Shown here: positions 6,271-6,415 of the stretch, piece by piece
How the letters are laid out: every line of letters starts with the position of its first letter
How positions within the stretch are numbered: the stretch's first letter is position 1
DNA from: Bacteroidales bacterium
GTDB taxonomy: Bacteria > Bacteroidota > Bacteroidia > Bacteroidales > UBA3663
DNA length: 6,415 nucleotides
Reading direction: 5' to 3'
Assembly (NCBI GenBank): GCA_017632695.1
Contig: JAGBQS010000150.1
Coordinates: forward strand, 1-6,415
Notes under the pieces: generated by a model
The model's database searches: none
What the model was told of the DNA's origin: nothing
What the model saw: the letters and a program-made list of their open reading frames with translations, nothing else
Program-made: the position numbers and the translations under genes

Positions 6271-6415
6271 TTACCTCCTTAGCGCAAGCGTGGCGTTGTA
6301 ATAATCCGTATTGCCGGTAATGTCCTGCTCAATGTGGAGGAAGGGCGGAATCTTCAGGTCGGCGTGACACGCAATACCTTTGGTTTCGAGGATGACCAGT
6401 CCGTCGAGCTTGCCC
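6271..6415 (-). CDS. CYTH-domain protein, C-terminal fragment (5' end outside window)
   Basis: Reading the minus strand inward from the right edge, a frame stays open for 47 codons and ends in TAA (6273-6271). The visible protein begins GKLDGLVILETKG and ends FLHIEQDITGNTDYYNATLALRR. This resembles the C-terminus of CYTH proteins (CyaB adenylate cyclase/thiamine triphosphatase superfamily), where a GLxxAExE strand is followed by a P-x-(F/W)-(I/L) segment, an (E/D)(V/I)TGD-type turn and YYNxxLA. These enzymes act on triphosphate compounds inside a beta-barrel tunnel, often as inorganic triphosphatases. Here the usual second Glu of the AExE pair appears to be Lys (LETK), which could weaken metal binding. 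It is convergent with hpt. The assignment rests on a short stretch recalled from family patterns, and the N-terminal ExExK signature that would confirm it is not in the window. Confidence 0.6.
   Translation of the reverse strand, partial: GKLDGLVILETKGIACHADLKIPPFLHIEQDITGNTDYYNATLALRR

Overview
The window looks like a chromosomal segment from a member of the Bacteroidales (Bacteroides/Prevotella-like; the genus cannot be fixed from the sequence). The best evidence is two divergent promoters of the Bacteroidetes type (TTG/TTTG, a 20-bp spacer, then TAnnTTTG). A-rich leaders without strong Shine-Dalgarno sites and the protein repertoire agree. The coding DNA is moderately GC-rich with AT-rich gaps, and the genes are tightly packed.

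Layout, left to right. (1) The 3' part of a GH29 alpha-L-fucosidase gene on the + strand, cut by the left edge. (2) Convergent to it, 9 bp away, an alanine/glycine:cation symporter (AGCS family) on the - strand. (3) A 128-bp divergent regulatory region with one promoter per direction and an imperfect direct repeat spaced 33 bp. (4) A probable + strand operon of three genes: an MFS carrier resembling the eukaryotic lysosomal dipeptide carrier MFSD1, a POT/PTR2-family peptide transporter 25 bp downstream, and hypoxanthine phosphoribosyltransferase (hpt) 20 bp further on. (5) A strong hairpin terminator, probably bidirectional. (6) The last 47 codons of a CYTH-domain (triphosphate tunnel enzyme-like) gene on the - strand, cut by the right edge.

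Read together, the centre is a nutrient-uptake block: an amino-acid symporter facing two likely di-/oligopeptide carriers, with a purine-salvage enzyme at the end of the operon. The fucosidase contributes glycan breakdown but belongs to a separate transcription unit. There are no mobile elements, CRISPR arrays, tRNAs or rRNAs, and no gene-free stretch longer than 300 bases (the longest gap is 6134-6270).

No clearly new multi-gene system is evident. The points most worth following are the MFSD1-like bacterial carrier paired with a POT transporter, the altered proton-coupling motif and unusual membrane layout of that POT protein, and the repeat shared by the two divergent promoters.
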